Shown: positions 50,100 through 60,041 of the stretch, piece after piece | Numbering within the stretch: position 1 is the stretch's first letter | Layout of the letters: every line of letters begins with the position of its first letter | NCBI GenBank assembly: GCA_017548365.1 | Contig: JAFZAC010000010.1 | Span: 1-64,000 of the forward strand | Source of the DNA: Muribaculaceae bacterium | Lineage (GTDB): Bacteria > Bacteroidota > Bacteroidia > Bacteroidales > Muribaculaceae | Direction: 5' to 3' | DNA: 64,000 nt | The notes under the pieces: generated by a model | Databases searched by the model: none | The model's input: only the letters and a program-made list of their open reading frames with translations | Told to the model about the DNA's origin: nothing | Position numbers and translations under genes: made by a program

Positions 50100-52256
50100 T
50101 CACTTATTGATTGTTGCAACGATTTCCCTGTCCTTCACATCTATTGTGATGGTTGCACCGGTCGAATCCTCGTGTTTTAGCAGGAGTTCCGACATTGGAT
50201 CCTCGATGTGAGACTGGATCGCCCGCTTGAGAGGTCTTGCGCCGTATTGGATGTCGAAACCGGCGTCGGCTACAAACTGTTTGGCAGCGTCGGTGATAAT
50301 GAGCTCGTGGCCGAGTTCGTGCACACGGTTGTAGAACAATTCTAGCTCAATATCCACAATCTTTAGGATGTCTTCCTTATTGAGGCTTGAGAAAGTGATT
50401 ATGTCGTCAACTCGGTTCAAGAACTCGGGTGAAAAACTGCGATTAAGTGCCTTACGAATCACCGAGTCGGAACGTTCCTTTGTAAGCTCCTTAGTGTTGA
50501 AGCCCACACCGGCACCGAAGTCCTTGAGCTCGCGAGTTCCAATGTTTGATGTCATAATTATTATGGTGTTCTTGAAGTCCACCTTGCGTCCCAGGCTGTC
50601 GGTTAGCGCACCCTCGTCAAGTACTTGCAGTAGCATATTGAACACGTCGGGATGTGCTTTCTCAATCTCGTCAAGAAGAACGACAGAGTATGGGCGACGA
50701 CGTACCTTTTCGGTTAATTGTCCACCTTCTTCATAACCCACATATCCTGGAGGCGCACCAACCAATCTAGAAACGTTGAACTTCTCCATATACTCGCTCA
50801 TGTCGATGCGGATGAGCGCGTCGGGCGAGTTGAACAGGAACTCAGCCAATCGCTTGGCAAGTAAAGTCTTGCCCACACCAGTTGGACCTAAGAACATGAA
50901 CGAGCCGATTGGTCGGTTGGGGTCTTTGAGGCCAACACGGTTGCGTCGAATCGCTCTTGCAATCTTGTCAATGGCTTCGTCTTGGCCTACAATTTTTGAT
51001 TTGAGTTCATCGTTCATGCCAAGTAGCCTGATGCCTTCGCTTTGAGCAATTCTCTGCACTGGAACCCCAGTCATCATTGCGACAACTTGAGCTATGTCGT
51101 TCTCGTCGACCGTTTCGCGTTTCTTGTCAAGCTCAGCCTCCCAACGGTCTTTAAAGTCCTGGAGTTCGAGTTTGAGTTTCTCTTGCCGGTCACGGTAGTT
51201 GGCTGCGCTCTCAAAATTCTGCGCCTGAACTGCTTTTAGCTTGTTTTCCTGAGCCTCGGCTATCTGTTTCTCCAACTCTTCAATCTCCTTAGGAGTCTCG
51301 ACCTTTGAAATGTGTACACGCGATCCTGCCTCGTCCATAGCATCGATGGCTTTGTCGGGGAAGGCGCGGTCACTTATGTAGCGATTGGTGAGCGTTACAC
51401 AGGCTTGAATAGCCTCAGGAGTATATATCACGCCATGGTGCTTCTCGTAGGCGCCTTTGATGTTGTTGAGGATTTCTATTGTTTCTTCGGGTGTGGAAGC
51501 ATCCACAATCACCTTTTGGAAGCGTCGCTCGAGCGCACCATCTTTCTCGATGTTCTTGCGATACTCGTCGAGTGTGGTTGCGCCAATACATTGCACTTCA
51601 CCTCGTGCCAGTGCAGGTTTTAGCATGTTGGCTGCATCCATTGTTCCGCTGGCATTGCCGGCCCCCACAATAGTATGAATCTCGTCAATGAAGAGAATCA
51701 CGTCGTCGCTCTTAGAAGCCTCATCGATAATTGCTTTTATGCGTTCCTCAAATTGTCCACGATACTTAGTTCCAGCAACAACCGAGGCCATATCAAGTGC
51801 CACGATTCGTTTCTCCATGAGGCCCCTTGCAACCTTGCGCTGAACTATGCGTTGGGCAAGTCCTTCGACGATAGCCGATTTTCCCACTCCTGGTTCACCA
51901 ATTAGTACTGGATTGTTTTTTTTGCGTCTGCTCAGGATTTGTGCCAGTCGCTCAATCTCACGCTCACGTCCTACAACAGGATCAAGCTCGCCATTGGCTG
52001 CTTGTCGGGTTATGTCCTTACCATATTTATTTATAACGGGTGTCGCGTTGTCATTTTTTGTGACATTTCGTCGCTGCGTGCGTTTTTCGGTGTTGCCACC
52101 TGAAGCCATCCCGTTGTCATCCATGTCATCGAAATCGTCGTCTTCCTCATCGCTTGCAAAGTCAACACCGTCAACCACGGGCTGCTCCATATCATGGAAG
52201 ATCGTCAGTAAATCAATGTCATCAAGTATATTTATCTTTTGCCTTTTCATTTTCAA
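50100..52256 (-). CDS. ClpC-like AAA+ unfoldase lacking the Clp N-domain
   Basis: A 718-residue double-AAA protein. D1 has Walker [12 protein letters not shown] and Walker [12 protein letters not shown]. The middle domain has a UVR-type segment ([19 protein letters not shown]), the ClpC hallmark. D2 has [14 protein letters not shown] and [14 protein letters not shown]. ClpC normally begins with ~145 residues of paired Clp-N repeats; here only ~70 residues precede D1, including the acidic stretch [15 protein letters not shown], which resembles the usual N-to-D1 linker. The 240-nt upstream leader is too short to hide the missing domain. It probably works with ClpP. Confidence 0.92.
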   Translation of the reverse strand: MKMKRQKINILDDIDLLTIFHDMEQPVVDGVDFASDEEDDDFDDMDDNGMASGGNTEKRTQRRNVTKNDNATPVINKYGKDITRQAANGELDPVVGREREIERLAQILSRRKKNNPVLIGEPGVGKSAIVEGLAQRIVQRKVARGLMEKRIVALDMASVVAGTKYRGQFEERIKAIIDEASKSDDVILFIDEIHTIVGAGNASGTMDAANMLKPALARGEVQCIGATTLDEYRKNIEKDGALERRFQKVIVDASTPEETIEILNNIKGAYEKHHGVIYTPEAIQACVTLTNRYISDRAFPDKAIDAMDEAGSRVHISKVETPKEIEELEKQIAEAQENKLKAVQAQNFESAANYRDRQEKLKLELQDFKDRWEAELDKKRETVDENDIAQVVAMMTGVPVQRIAQSEGIRLLGMNDELKSKIVGQDEAIDKIARAIRRNRVGLKDPNRPIGSFMFLGPTGVGKTLLAKRLAEFLFNSPDALIRIDMSEYMEKFNVSRLVGAPPGYVGYEEGGQLTEKVRRRPYSVVLLDEIEKAHPDVFNMLLQVLDEGALTDSLGRKVDFKNTIIIMTSNIGTRELKDFGAGVGFNTKELTKERSDSVIRKALNRSFSPEFLNRVDDIITFSSLNKEDILKIVDIELELFYNRVHELGHELIITDAAKQFVADAGFDIQYGARPLKRAIQSHIEDPMSELLLKHEDSTGATITIDVKDREIVATINK

Positions 52257-52328
52257 TTATTTAATTATATGTGTATAATTCAAGCAAATTCCGTGCCATG
52301 TTTTTTATGTTGCGTCAGATGGATTATT

Positions 52329-52378
52329 GACTCATTAGACTCGTCAGACTCGAATGACTCGGTGGACTCATCTGACTC
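52329..52378. repeat. Six GACTC pentamers at exact 9-bp intervals
   Basis: GACTC occurs at 52329, 52338, 52347, 52356, 52365 and 52374, each followed by four variable bases. In the clpC-like leader RNA it reads GAGUC every 9 nt. No start codon precedes it in a frame that would translate it. Confidence 0.9.
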
Positions 52379-52502
52379 AAAATTATTGTATATTTTATAA
52401 ATATGGTTGATGCTCAATATGTTACAGGATTTATTTAATGTGTTCTTATGTTTTTAACTCGACATTGTGAGTGAAAGTGTAGCCAAATGCTCTCTTTTTT
52501 AG

Positions 52503-52535
52503 GCAAAGATAGTGGTTTTGGGAGATGTAAACAAT
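52503..52535 (-). promoter_or_regulatory. Promoter of the ClpC-like gene
   Basis: On the minus strand ATTG (52532-52535), 20 nt, TATCTTTGC (52503-52511). It predicts a leader of about 240 nt that includes the GACTC repeat. Confidence 0.6.
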
Positions 52536-52591
52536 ATTAAAAAGATGTGATACTAAAGTTCAAAAAAATCAAAAATTTAGGCACGAAGTTA

Positions 52592-52622
52592 TTGGTTATT
52601 TGATTGAAAAGTATTAACTTTG
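52592..52622 (+). promoter_or_regulatory. Promoter of gyrA
   Basis: TTG (52592-52594), 20 nt, TAACTTTG (52615-52622), giving a leader of about 150 nt before the ATG at 52777. Confidence 0.6.
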
Positions 52623-52776
52623 TAAGTTATTTTGTAGGTGTGTTCTACAAATTAAGGAAAGCATAAAAATAGTAATTTGTACATCCCACCTTATAATTAT
52701 GGCGTGACTGTGATGATTGAGGCACAATTTCGCTGGATTTGCAGCTCGCCAGAGGTAATATTTTAAATTTTTAGAG

Positions 52777-55386
52777 ATGAATAACGATCGAATTATTGAG
52801 ATCAATATCGAAAACGAGATGAAAACCAGTTACATCGACTATTCGATGTCGGTTATCGTGTCTCGAGCCCTGCCTGATGTGCGTGACGGCTTCAAGCCAG
52901 TGCACCGCAGGGTGCTTTTCGGTATGGAAAAATTAGGAAACTTTTCCAACGCTCCTTACAAGAAGAGCGCGCGCATTGTGGGTGATGTGCTTGGTAAGTA
53001 CCATCCACACGGTGACTCGTCGGTCTACTTGGCTATGGTTCGTCTTGCTCAGGACTGGGCGATGCGCTACCCCCTGGTAGATGGTCAAGGAAACTTTGGC
53101 TCGGTTGACGGTGACAGTCCTGCTGCCATGCGTTACACCGAGGCTCGCCTTGGCAAGATGGGCGAGGAGATGATGCGCGACATGGACAAAGACACTGTGA
53201 ACTTTGTTCCGAACTTTGACAACACCCTTGATGAGCCTGAGGTGTTGCCAACCCGATTCCCCAACTTGTTAGTTAACGGAGGTTCGGGTATTGCGGTAGG
53301 TATGGCGACCAACATGGCTCCTCATAACCTCACCGAGTCGATTAATGCCTGCCTTGCTATGCTTGAGAATCCCGACATCGACACCGAGGACTTGATGAAA
53401 TACATCATCGCCCCCGATTTCCCTACCGGTGGCATCATCCACGGCTATCAGGGAGTTCGAGATGCATTTGAGACAGGAAAAGGCCGCATCGTAATCCGCT
53501 CAAAGGCCGAGATTGAATCTGAGAATGGCCATGACCGCATTGTAGTGACCGAGATTCCCTACAACGTCAACAAAAGAGAGCTCATTGAGAACATCGCAGG
53601 CTTGGTAGAGGACAAGCGTATTGATGGCATATCCAACATCAATGACGAGAGCGACCGTCATGGTATGCGCATAGTTATTGATGTGAAGAAGGACTTCAAT
53701 TCCAATGTTCTTCTCAACAAGCTCTACAAGATGACTGAGTTGCAGTCTTCATTCAGTGTGAACAACGTGTGTCTTGTAAAGGGCCGTCCACAGACAGTAA
53801 CCTTGCGCGACATGCTTTACTACTTCCTTGAGCATCGCCATGAAGTGGTGATTCGCCGCACAGAGTTTGAGCTCAAGAAAGCCAAGGAGCGTGCTCACAT
53901 TCTCGAGGGTCTGATTATTGCTAGCGACAATATTGATGAGGTGATACATATCATCCGCAGTAGTAAGACCACTGACGAAGCCCGTCAGCGCCTGGGCGAA
54001 CGTTTCAATCTTGATGAAGTTCAAACCCGCGCAATCGTTGAGATGCGCCTTCGCCAGCTTACTAATCTTGAGCAAGACAAACTTCATGCCGAGATGGAAG
54101 AGTTGTTGAAGACAATAGCACACCTTGAAGAAATATTGTCAAATCCCGATGTGTGCCGCAAGGTAATAGAAGATGAACTTATTGAGGTGCGTGAGAAATT
54201 TGGTGACGAGCGTCGCACTCAGATTGAGTATTCGGCTGAGGAAATGAACGCAGAGGACTTCTATCCCGACGATCCAATGATTATCACTATTTCACACTTT
54301 GGCTATATCAAGCGTACCCCATTGAGTGAATATCGCACGCAGAATCGCGGTGGAGTAGGTGCCAAGGGAAGTGCCACTCGCGACGAAGACTTCATTGAGT
54401 ATATCTATGAAGCAACCAATCATAATTACATGTTATTCTTTACGGCTTTGGGTCGCTGCTACTGGCTACGTGTCTTTGAGATTCCTGAGGGAGCCAAGAA
54501 CTCTAAAGGTCGCGCTATTCAAAACGTGCTAAACATTGGCCCAGAGAATCGCATCTATGCTTTTATCAGAGCAACTAAGCTGAAAGATCCCGAATACAAC
54601 CAAAATCACTTCATTGTATTTGGCACTAAGAACGGTGTAGTTAAGAGGACTCGTCTTTCGGAATTCTCACGTCCACGTGTGAATGGTGTTAACGCATTAA
54701 ATATTCGTGAGGACGACCAGCTCATTGGTGCTGTTCTCACAGAAGGTGACAGTGAGATTGTTCTCGCTAATCGCAATGGTCGTGCAATCCGATTCTCGGA
54801 GACCAAAGTAAGACCTATGGGACGCACTGCTACCGGTGTTAAGGGAATGACTCTTGATGGCGGTGATGATGCGGTTGTGGGCATGATTTGCATGCGCTCC
54901 ACTGCTCAGGATGATGTGCTTGTGCTTTCGGAGCAAGGTATGGGTAAGCGTTCGAAGCTTGATGACTACCGCGTGACAAATCGTGGTGCCAAAGGTGTCA
55001 AGACGATTAATATTACCGAAAAAACTGGCAAGCTTATTGCAATACGTAATGTGAATGACAGTAACGATATTGTCATCATTAACAAGTCGGGTATCACAAT
55101 CCGCTTGAAAGTTTCGGATCTTCGTGTTCAAGGCCGCAACACCCAGGGTGTGCGCTTGATTAATTTGGAGAAAAAGAACGACGAGATTGCATCGGTTTGT
55201 AAAGTCGATACCGATCCCGAGAAGATAGAGGAGTATATTCCCGAGGGCGAGGGTTTGCAGCAAGACATCATGTTTGATGAAAGCAACGCGCCAGTAGAAA
55301 AAAATGATGAGCAATTAAACGAAAATGCCAATTCGCAGTCTTATGACCAAGAAGGCACTTTGCCGTTTAATGAATTAGATAATTAA
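52777..55386 (+). CDS. gyrA: DNA gyrase subunit A
   Basis: An 869-residue type IIA topoisomerase subunit that with GyrB introduces negative supercoils. The catalytic Tyr is in [10 protein letters not shown]. The quinolone-resistance region reads [18 protein letters not shown]: Ser81 corresponds to E. coli Ser83, while Leu85 stands where E. coli has Asp87. The C-terminal beta-pinwheel contains the GyrA-box-like [10 protein letters not shown], and the tail is acidic. The start [20 protein letters not shown] is standard. Confidence 0.97.
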   Translation: MNNDRIIEINIENEMKTSYIDYSMSVIVSRALPDVRDGFKPVHRRVLFGMEKLGNFSNAPYKKSARIVGDVLGKYHPHGDSSVYLAMVRLAQDWAMRYPLVDGQGNFGSVDGDSPAAMRYTEARLGKMGEEMMRDMDKDTVNFVPNFDNTLDEPEVLPTRFPNLLVNGGSGIAVGMATNMAPHNLTESINACLAMLENPDIDTEDLMKYIIAPDFPTGGIIHGYQGVRDAFETGKGRIVIRSKAEIESENGHDRIVVTEIPYNVNKRELIENIAGLVEDKRIDGISNINDESDRHGMRIVIDVKKDFNSNVLLNKLYKMTELQSSFSVNNVCLVKGRPQTVTLRDMLYYFLEHRHEVVIRRTEFELKKAKERAHILEGLIIASDNIDEVIHIIRSSKTTDEARQRLGERFNLDEVQTRAIVEMRLRQLTNLEQDKLHAEMEELLKTIAHLEEILSNPDVCRKVIEDELIEVREKFGDERRTQIEYSAEEMNAEDFYPDDPMIITISHFGYIKRTPLSEYRTQNRGGVGAKGSATRDEDFIEYIYEATNHNYMLFFTALGRCYWLRVFEIPEGAKNSKGRAIQNVLNIGPENRIYAFIRATKLKDPEYNQNHFIVFGTKNGVVKRTRLSEFSRPRVNGVNALNIREDDQLIGAVLTEGDSEIVLANRNGRAIRFSETKVRPMGRTATGVKGMTLDGGDDAVVGMICMRSTAQDDVLVLSEQGMGKRSKLDDYRVTNRGAKGVKTINITEKTGKLIAIRNVNDSNDIVIINKSGITIRLKVSDLRVQGRNTQGVRLINLEKKNDEIASVCKVDTDPEKIEEYIPEGEGLQQDIMFDESNAPVEKNDEQLNENANSQSYDQEGTLPFNELDN

Positions 55387-55433
55387 TTAACAGTGATAAC
55401 AAACAAAAATTAGTAACAATAAACATTTTTATT

Positions 55434-56480
55434 ATGAAAAAGATTTTCTTATTTGTGGCTATCGCATCCTTTATGGTAATGGGTGTTAAAGCTCAAACCG
55501 CTGAGGAACTCTTCAAGGCTGGTAAGGCCGAGTTTGACAAGTATGACAAACTCTTCGGCGAATACACTTTGACTCATGGCCAAAATCCTGATGCTCCAGA
55601 CGCTACCATTGGAGAGCGCGCTGCTGCTTTGATGAATGGATTTGAATTGCTGCAGAAGGCTCTACAGCTTGACACCATCATTGAGTATAACAAGGATGGA
55701 AGCCCTAAGATTGACAAGAAGACTGGTCAACCTAAGTTCAAGATTAAATACTCAAAGGACATTGTCTCTTTGCTCTCGGGACACATCAATGATGTGCTCA
55801 ATGTGGGCAATGCTGGACTAATGAGTAACGATTTCAACACTTCTTTCAAAGCCTTTTATTTCTTCAATAGCTTGATTGGTACTTCTCTTACCCAGGGTGT
55901 GGAGTTTGATGCTTCCACACTAGGCGATGTGGCTTTCTATCAAGGGTATTCAGCTTATCAGCTTAAGGACTTTGAAGGGGCTTACAATGCTTTCAAAAAA
56001 GCAATAGCTATTGGTTATACCGAAAACCAGGTGGTAGATTTTAAGAATTCATGTCTGGCTAATCTGATTCAGAACTATTGCGACAATAAACAGTATGATG
56101 ACGCTGATGCTTACATTGAGAAGGCAATTGCTGAGGATCCTAACGATGCACTGCTCTATGACATAAAGGGTTTTGTGATTGAACAACAGCATGGCGTTCT
56201 TGCTGCCGAGGAAGCTTTCCGCAAGGCAACAGAAATTGACCAAACATTCCCCAATGGATTCTTTGATCTTGGTCGTGTGATTTATCAAAAGGCTGAGAAT
56301 GTTATTGAGAACAACCCTAAGGCAACCAATGCTGAACTTAAGTCTCTGTTGGTTCCTCTCTATAATGAAGCTCTGCCTCTATTCAAGAAGGCTCATGAGC
56401 TGGATCCAAATAGCGAAAAGACTCAGTCAAAACGCTTTATTGAGGATATTGAGTACAAACTCGAAATCTTAAATAATTGA
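55434..56480 (+). CDS. Exported TPR-repeat protein
   Basis: A 348-residue protein with signal MKKIFLFVAIASFMVMGVKA. It has TPR-type helical pairs (FYQGYSAYQLKDFEGAYNAF, DADAYIEKAIAEDPNDALLY, AEEAFRKATEIDQTFPNGFF, ALPLFKKAHELDPNSEKTQS). TPRs form a protein-binding scaffold; no enzymatic domain is seen. It is 47 nt after gyrA and may be cotranscribed with it. The next gene is a paralogue with the same layout, including a Lys-rich KIDKKTGQPKFK segment. Confidence 0.85.
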   Translation: MKKIFLFVAIASFMVMGVKAQTAEELFKAGKAEFDKYDKLFGEYTLTHGQNPDAPDATIGERAAALMNGFELLQKALQLDTIIEYNKDGSPKIDKKTGQPKFKIKYSKDIVSLLSGHINDVLNVGNAGLMSNDFNTSFKAFYFFNSLIGTSLTQGVEFDASTLGDVAFYQGYSAYQLKDFEGAYNAFKKAIAIGYTENQVVDFKNSCLANLIQNYCDNKQYDDADAYIEKAIAEDPNDALLYDIKGFVIEQQHGVLAAEEAFRKATEIDQTFPNGFFDLGRVIYQKAENVIENNPKATNAELKSLLVPLYNEALPLFKKAHELDPNSEKTQSKRFIEDIEYKLEILNN

Positions 56481-56501
56481 TAATAGATAAATTAATAAAT
56501 C

Positions 56502-56542
56502 AACGCTGTGCATGGCATCTTCATAATGTTGTGCACAGCGTT
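56502..56542 (+). promoter_or_regulatory. Hairpin between the two TPR genes
   Basis: Perfect 11-bp arms, AACGCTGTGCA (56502-56512) and TGCACAGCGTT (56532-56542), have a 19-nt loop. Only TT follows, so it may attenuate or stabilise rather than fully terminate; the next ATG is 15 nt downstream. Confidence 0.5.
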
Positions 56543-56556
56543 TTGAAATAATAATA

Positions 56557-57768
56557 ATGAAAAAAACTGTTCTTGTATTAGTCTTTTTATCAAGCGGCTT
56601 GGTATGGGCCGCTGCACAGCAACGCCTAGTTAATGAGGTAAAGAAAGAGATAAGTGGGCTGTCGCTCACAGTAGACAATTACAAGAACTCACTGAAGAAA
56701 ATTACTAAAACCTTAGAAAACGAAGAAACAAAAGACAAGGCTGAGCCGTGGTGGATTGCAGGAAAAATCCAGTATTCCATTTATGACAAGATGTTGAATA
56801 ACAAAGCGCTGGGTGAGAAAGTGAATCCTGTGGAGGCTGGCATGGCATTAATTGATGGATATGACAAATTTCAAGTTGCGCTTGTAAAGGATTCGGTCAA
56901 AGTGACCGATAAAAAGGGTAATCCTGTTATTGATAAAAAGACCAAGAAGTGCAAAGTGAAAACCAAGTATTCGCAAGATATTATGAATAGGGTAGTAGAC
57001 CATATGGTAGACTATAGCGCTGTGGCAGGGGATTTTTATCTTGCAAATGACTGGGAGCACGCCTATAGGGCTTGGGACATTTATTGCGAAATTGCTACCA
57101 GTGATTGGGCTAAGAAAAAAAATGTCGCCGAACCTGATTCGGTAATAGGGTATAATCGTTTTTTCCAAGGCCTTGCAGCTTATCAAGCTAAAGAATATGA
57201 TAAGGCGGTGATTCAGCTTGCCAATGCCCGCAATCGTGGCTACAGAAAAAAAGCACTCTATGATACATGGATTGATGCTCTGATCAAGCAGCAGGACACA
57301 ATTTACTTGGTGAGTGTTGCTCATGAGGCACATGATATGCTTGGCTCAAAAGATCCACGTTATGTTCACATCTTGATAAACCACTATCTTAAAAGCAAGA
57401 ACTATGCGGAAGCTAATTCACTACTTGATGAAGTGATTTTGAGTGATTCCCTTGTTGCCGATTATTATGACCTGAAAGGTAGATTAATAGAAATAGAGAA
57501 GGGAATCGATGAAGCTATACCATATTATAAGAAGGCAGTAGAGCTAAATGATGAACATCCTACAGCACTCTTTGACTTGGGGAATGCTCTATATAATAAA
57601 GCTATAGAGAATAACGACCATAAGTCGGCTGAGGCTAAGGTGCTTTATGAAGAGGCCTTGCCTTTTCTTGAGAAGGCTTATAAACTCATGCCCAGAAATG
57701 AGGCGCTGAAGAATATATTGAGCCGCATTTACTATGTGATGGGAAGCAATAAGTTAGATCTTCTATAA
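56557..57768 (+). CDS. Exported TPR-repeat protein (paralogue)
   Basis: A 403-residue protein with signal ending VWAAAQQ. It shares the layout of the preceding gene: a Lys-rich loop (DKKGNPVIDKKTKKCKVKTK), a YSQDIMNRVVDHM block matching YSKDIVSLLSGHI, and TPRs toward the C-terminus (FFQGLAAYQAKEYDKAVIQL, AIPYYKKAVELNDEHPTALF, ALPFLEKAYKLMPRNEALKN). It probably arose by tandem duplication and then diverged. The partner proteins are unknown. Confidence 0.83.
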   Translation: MKKTVLVLVFLSSGLVWAAAQQRLVNEVKKEISGLSLTVDNYKNSLKKITKTLENEETKDKAEPWWIAGKIQYSIYDKMLNNKALGEKVNPVEAGMALIDGYDKFQVALVKDSVKVTDKKGNPVIDKKTKKCKVKTKYSQDIMNRVVDHMVDYSAVAGDFYLANDWEHAYRAWDIYCEIATSDWAKKKNVAEPDSVIGYNRFFQGLAAYQAKEYDKAVIQLANARNRGYRKKALYDTWIDALIKQQDTIYLVSVAHEAHDMLGSKDPRYVHILINHYLKSKNYAEANSLLDEVILSDSLVADYYDLKGRLIEIEKGIDEAIPYYKKAVELNDEHPTALFDLGNALYNKAIENNDHKSAEAKVLYEEALPFLEKAYKLMPRNEALKNILSRIYYVMGSNKLDLL

Positions 57769-57787
57769 TGGCTTCATATTTAAGAAA

Positions 57788-57825
57788 TAACGGGACAGAG
57801 CTCTAATGCCTTGTCCCGTTTTATA
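57788..57825. terminator. Bidirectional terminator between the TPR paralogue and lpxA
   Basis: AACGGGACA (57788-57796) with TGTCCCGTT (57811-57819), 9 bp, followed by TTATATTG on the plus strand. The flanking genes converge. Confidence 0.8.
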
Positions 57826-57842
57826 TTGTGTAATATAGATTG

Positions 57843-58622
57843 TTATATTCCCATTCTCACTATGCCTCGTTTTGAACTCTTGACGAAGTCGACTATTTCA
57901 TCGCGTTCGGGAGATTGAGGTAGTTCGGCCACCACTTTTTTAAGAGCATCGCTAGTGTTCAGTCCTGACATATACAGAACCCGGTAAATGTCCTGAATAC
58001 TGTTAATCTGCTCATTGGTGTATCCTCGTCGATGGAGCCCGATTGAATTTACACGTTCGTAGGACATGGGGTATCGTCCAACCATCACATAAGGAGGAAT
58101 GTCTTTATTGACCAATGTGCCACCTTGAACCATTACGTGAGGACCAATTTTTGTGAATTGGTGTACTAGTGCTCCGCCTCCAATCACTGCCCAATTGTCG
58201 ATTTCCACTTCTCCAGCGAGTTGCACGGTGTTGGACATAATCACATTGTTGCCTAGTATGCAATCATGTGCTACATGACAATAAGCCATAATGAGGCAAT
58301 TGTCTCCGATGACCGTTTTGCCTTTAGAAGCTGTGCCTCGATGTATGGTCACAAACTCACGGATGCTTGTGTTGTTGCCAATGATTGTGAGGCTGTCTTC
58401 TCCTTGGAACTTGAGATCTTGCGGGATGTCGCTAATAACGGCGCCTGAATGTATGTGGCAGTTGTCGCCAATTCTCGCTCCTGAGTGAATAACTGCATTA
58501 GAATCAATAATAGTTCCATCTCCAATTACTACATTCTCATCGATGGTAACAAACGGTCCTATAGTGACGTTTTTACCAATCATTGCATTCTCGCTGATAT
58601 AAGCAAGTGGTGATATATTCAT
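57843..58622 (-). CDS. lpxA: UDP-GlcNAc O-acyltransferase
   Basis: A 259-residue left-handed beta-helix enzyme that adds the first 3-O-acyl chain to UDP-GlcNAc in lipid A synthesis. The N-terminal two thirds are hexapeptide repeats (NVTIGPFVTIDENVVIGDGT). The catalytic His lies in a block such as MAYCHVAHDCILGNNVI, followed by LAGEVEIDNWAVIGGGALVH and a helical C-terminus (GLHRRGYTNEQINSIQDIYR). It is 18 nt behind lpxC-fabZ. Confidence 0.96.
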   Translation of the reverse strand: MNISPLAYISENAMIGKNVTIGPFVTIDENVVIGDGTIIDSNAVIHSGARIGDNCHIHSGAVISDIPQDLKFQGEDSLTIIGNNTSIREFVTIHRGTASKGKTVIGDNCLIMAYCHVAHDCILGNNVIMSNTVQLAGEVEIDNWAVIGGGALVHQFTKIGPHVMVQGGTLVNKDIPPYVMVGRYPMSYERVNSIGLHRRGYTNEQINSIQDIYRVLYMSGLNTSDALKKVVAELPQSPERDEIVDFVKSSKRGIVRMGI

Positions 58623-58640
58623 TTCAGAAAAATTATTTTA

Positions 58641-60032
58641 TTATTTATTCTTAATGATTTGTGCCATAAATTCTACTTCACTCACAATCTTTTCTCCTAC
58701 AAAGGCATATCCTTTCATTACAGCACAACCACGACGCAGTGGTGTCATGAACGAAATGTGGAAAATTAAAGTGTCGCCAGGAACAACCTTTTGACGGAAT
58801 TTTACATTGTCTATTTTCATGAAGTAGGTGGAATAGCTCTCGGGATTGTCAACGCCACTGAGAACGAGTAGGCCGCCAACTTGTGCCATTGCCTCGATTT
58901 GAAGCACACCAGGCATTACAGGCTCTTGAGGGAAGTGCCCTTGGAAGAATGGTTCATTGCTTGTTACGTTCTTAACACCAACAATGTAATTATCACCAAT
59001 CTCAATCACTTTGTCAACCAATTGCATGGGGTAGCGATGTGGCAGTAACTCCCTGATTTGATTGATGTCCATGACAGGAGCCATATTCGGGTCATAAACT
59101 GGTGCCTGAACATTCTGGTAACGCAATTCTTTGCGAATTTGGTTCGAGAGCTTTGTGTTGATAGTATGTCCAGGACGAGTGGCGATTATCCTACCCTTTA
59201 GAGGTCGACCAATTAGTGCCAAATCACCAAGCACATCAAGCAACTTGTGGCGTGCTGGCTCGTTGGGGTGGGCAAGAGGTTTGTTGTTGAGGTATCCCAA
59301 TTTATTGGCTTTGGTATGAGCTACACCAGTTATGTCGGCAATCTTGTCAAGCTCTTCTTGTGACATTTCTTTGTCATATACCACGATGGCATTGTCGAGG
59401 TCTCCTCCCTTAATGAGGTTATTCTCGATAAGTGGCATTATTTCACGAACGAAAACAAAAGTTCTACTACCAGCTATTTCATCCTTGAAATCGCTTAACG
59501 AATTGAGCGAAGCGAACTGGTTGTTGAGTACTGGAGAATCGAACTCAATCATAGTGTCGATTGAGAAATCATCGTCGGGGAGAACTATTAGTGATGAGCC
59601 TGTTGCCTCGTCAACAACTTTTATGCGTTGTTTAACTACATAGAACTCTTTTTCGGCATTCTGCTCAACTAATCCTACTTCTTCGATTTTGCTGATGTAT
59701 TCAAGCGAACTACCGTCGAGAATTGGCATTTCGGGTGCGTTTATTTCGATAAGGCAGTTGTCTATTCCTGAGGCATATAAAGCTGCTAGAGCATGCTCTA
59801 CAGTAGCAACTTTAATATCTTTGTTAGTCTTGCAAGCCAGAACTGTGCCTCTGTTGGTTGCCACCACATTTTCGGCAAGAGCTTCAATAACAGGCGCATC
59901 CTCTATGTCGGTTCTTTTGAAGATATAGCCTGTGTTCTCGGGTGCTGGCTTAAAAATTGCATTAACCTTAACTCCACTGTGTAATCCTTTACCGCTTACA
60001 CAGAACTCGGCTTTAATGGTTTGTTGTTTCAT
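58641..60032 (-). CDS. lpxC/fabZ: Fused UDP-acyl-GlcNAc deacetylase / 3-hydroxyacyl-ACP dehydratase
   Basis: A 463-residue fusion typical of Bacteroidota. Residues ~1-305 are LpxC, the zinc deacetylase committing to lipid A: zinc ligands in TVEHALAALYASGIDN and in HKLLDVLGDLALIG. Residues ~315-463 are FabZ, the fatty-acid dehydratase: LLPHRYPMQLVDKVIEI and the catalytic GHFPQEPVMPGVLQIEAMAQ. Linking them couples fatty-acid elongation and lipid A supply. It lies between lpxD (9-nt gap) and lpxA. Confidence 0.97.
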   Translation of the reverse strand: MKQQTIKAEFCVSGKGLHSGVKVNAIFKPAPENTGYIFKRTDIEDAPVIEALAENVVATNRGTVLACKTNKDIKVATVEHALAALYASGIDNCLIEINAPEMPILDGSSLEYISKIEEVGLVEQNAEKEFYVVKQRIKVVDEATGSSLIVLPDDDFSIDTMIEFDSPVLNNQFASLNSLSDFKDEIAGSRTFVFVREIMPLIENNLIKGGDLDNAIVVYDKEMSQEELDKIADITGVAHTKANKLGYLNNKPLAHPNEPARHKLLDVLGDLALIGRPLKGRIIATRPGHTINTKLSNQIRKELRYQNVQAPVYDPNMAPVMDINQIRELLPHRYPMQLVDKVIEIGDNYIVGVKNVTSNEPFFQGHFPQEPVMPGVLQIEAMAQVGGLLVLSGVDNPESYSTYFMKIDNVKFRQKVVPGDTLIFHISFMTPLRRGCAVMKGYAFVGEKIVSEVEFMAQIIKNK

Positions 60033-60041
60033 ATCTATGTG

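Larger units (their letters stand above)
52257..52776. other. 520-bp gap between the divergent clpC-like and gyrA genes
   Basis: It contains the clpC-like promoter (52503-52535), the gyrA promoter (52592-52622) and a six-copy GACTC repeat (52329-52378) in the clpC-side leader. A 12-codon frame on the minus strand (52261-52299) ends 4 nt before the clpC-like ATG and could be incidental. No larger coding frame is convincing. Confidence 0.6.

Noticed and set aside
52329..52378. CRISPR-like array or coding Glu-Ser-X repeat
   Set aside because: Units are 5 bp at 9-bp pitch, far too short for CRISPR, and no start codon opens the Glu-Ser-X frame before an upstream stop.
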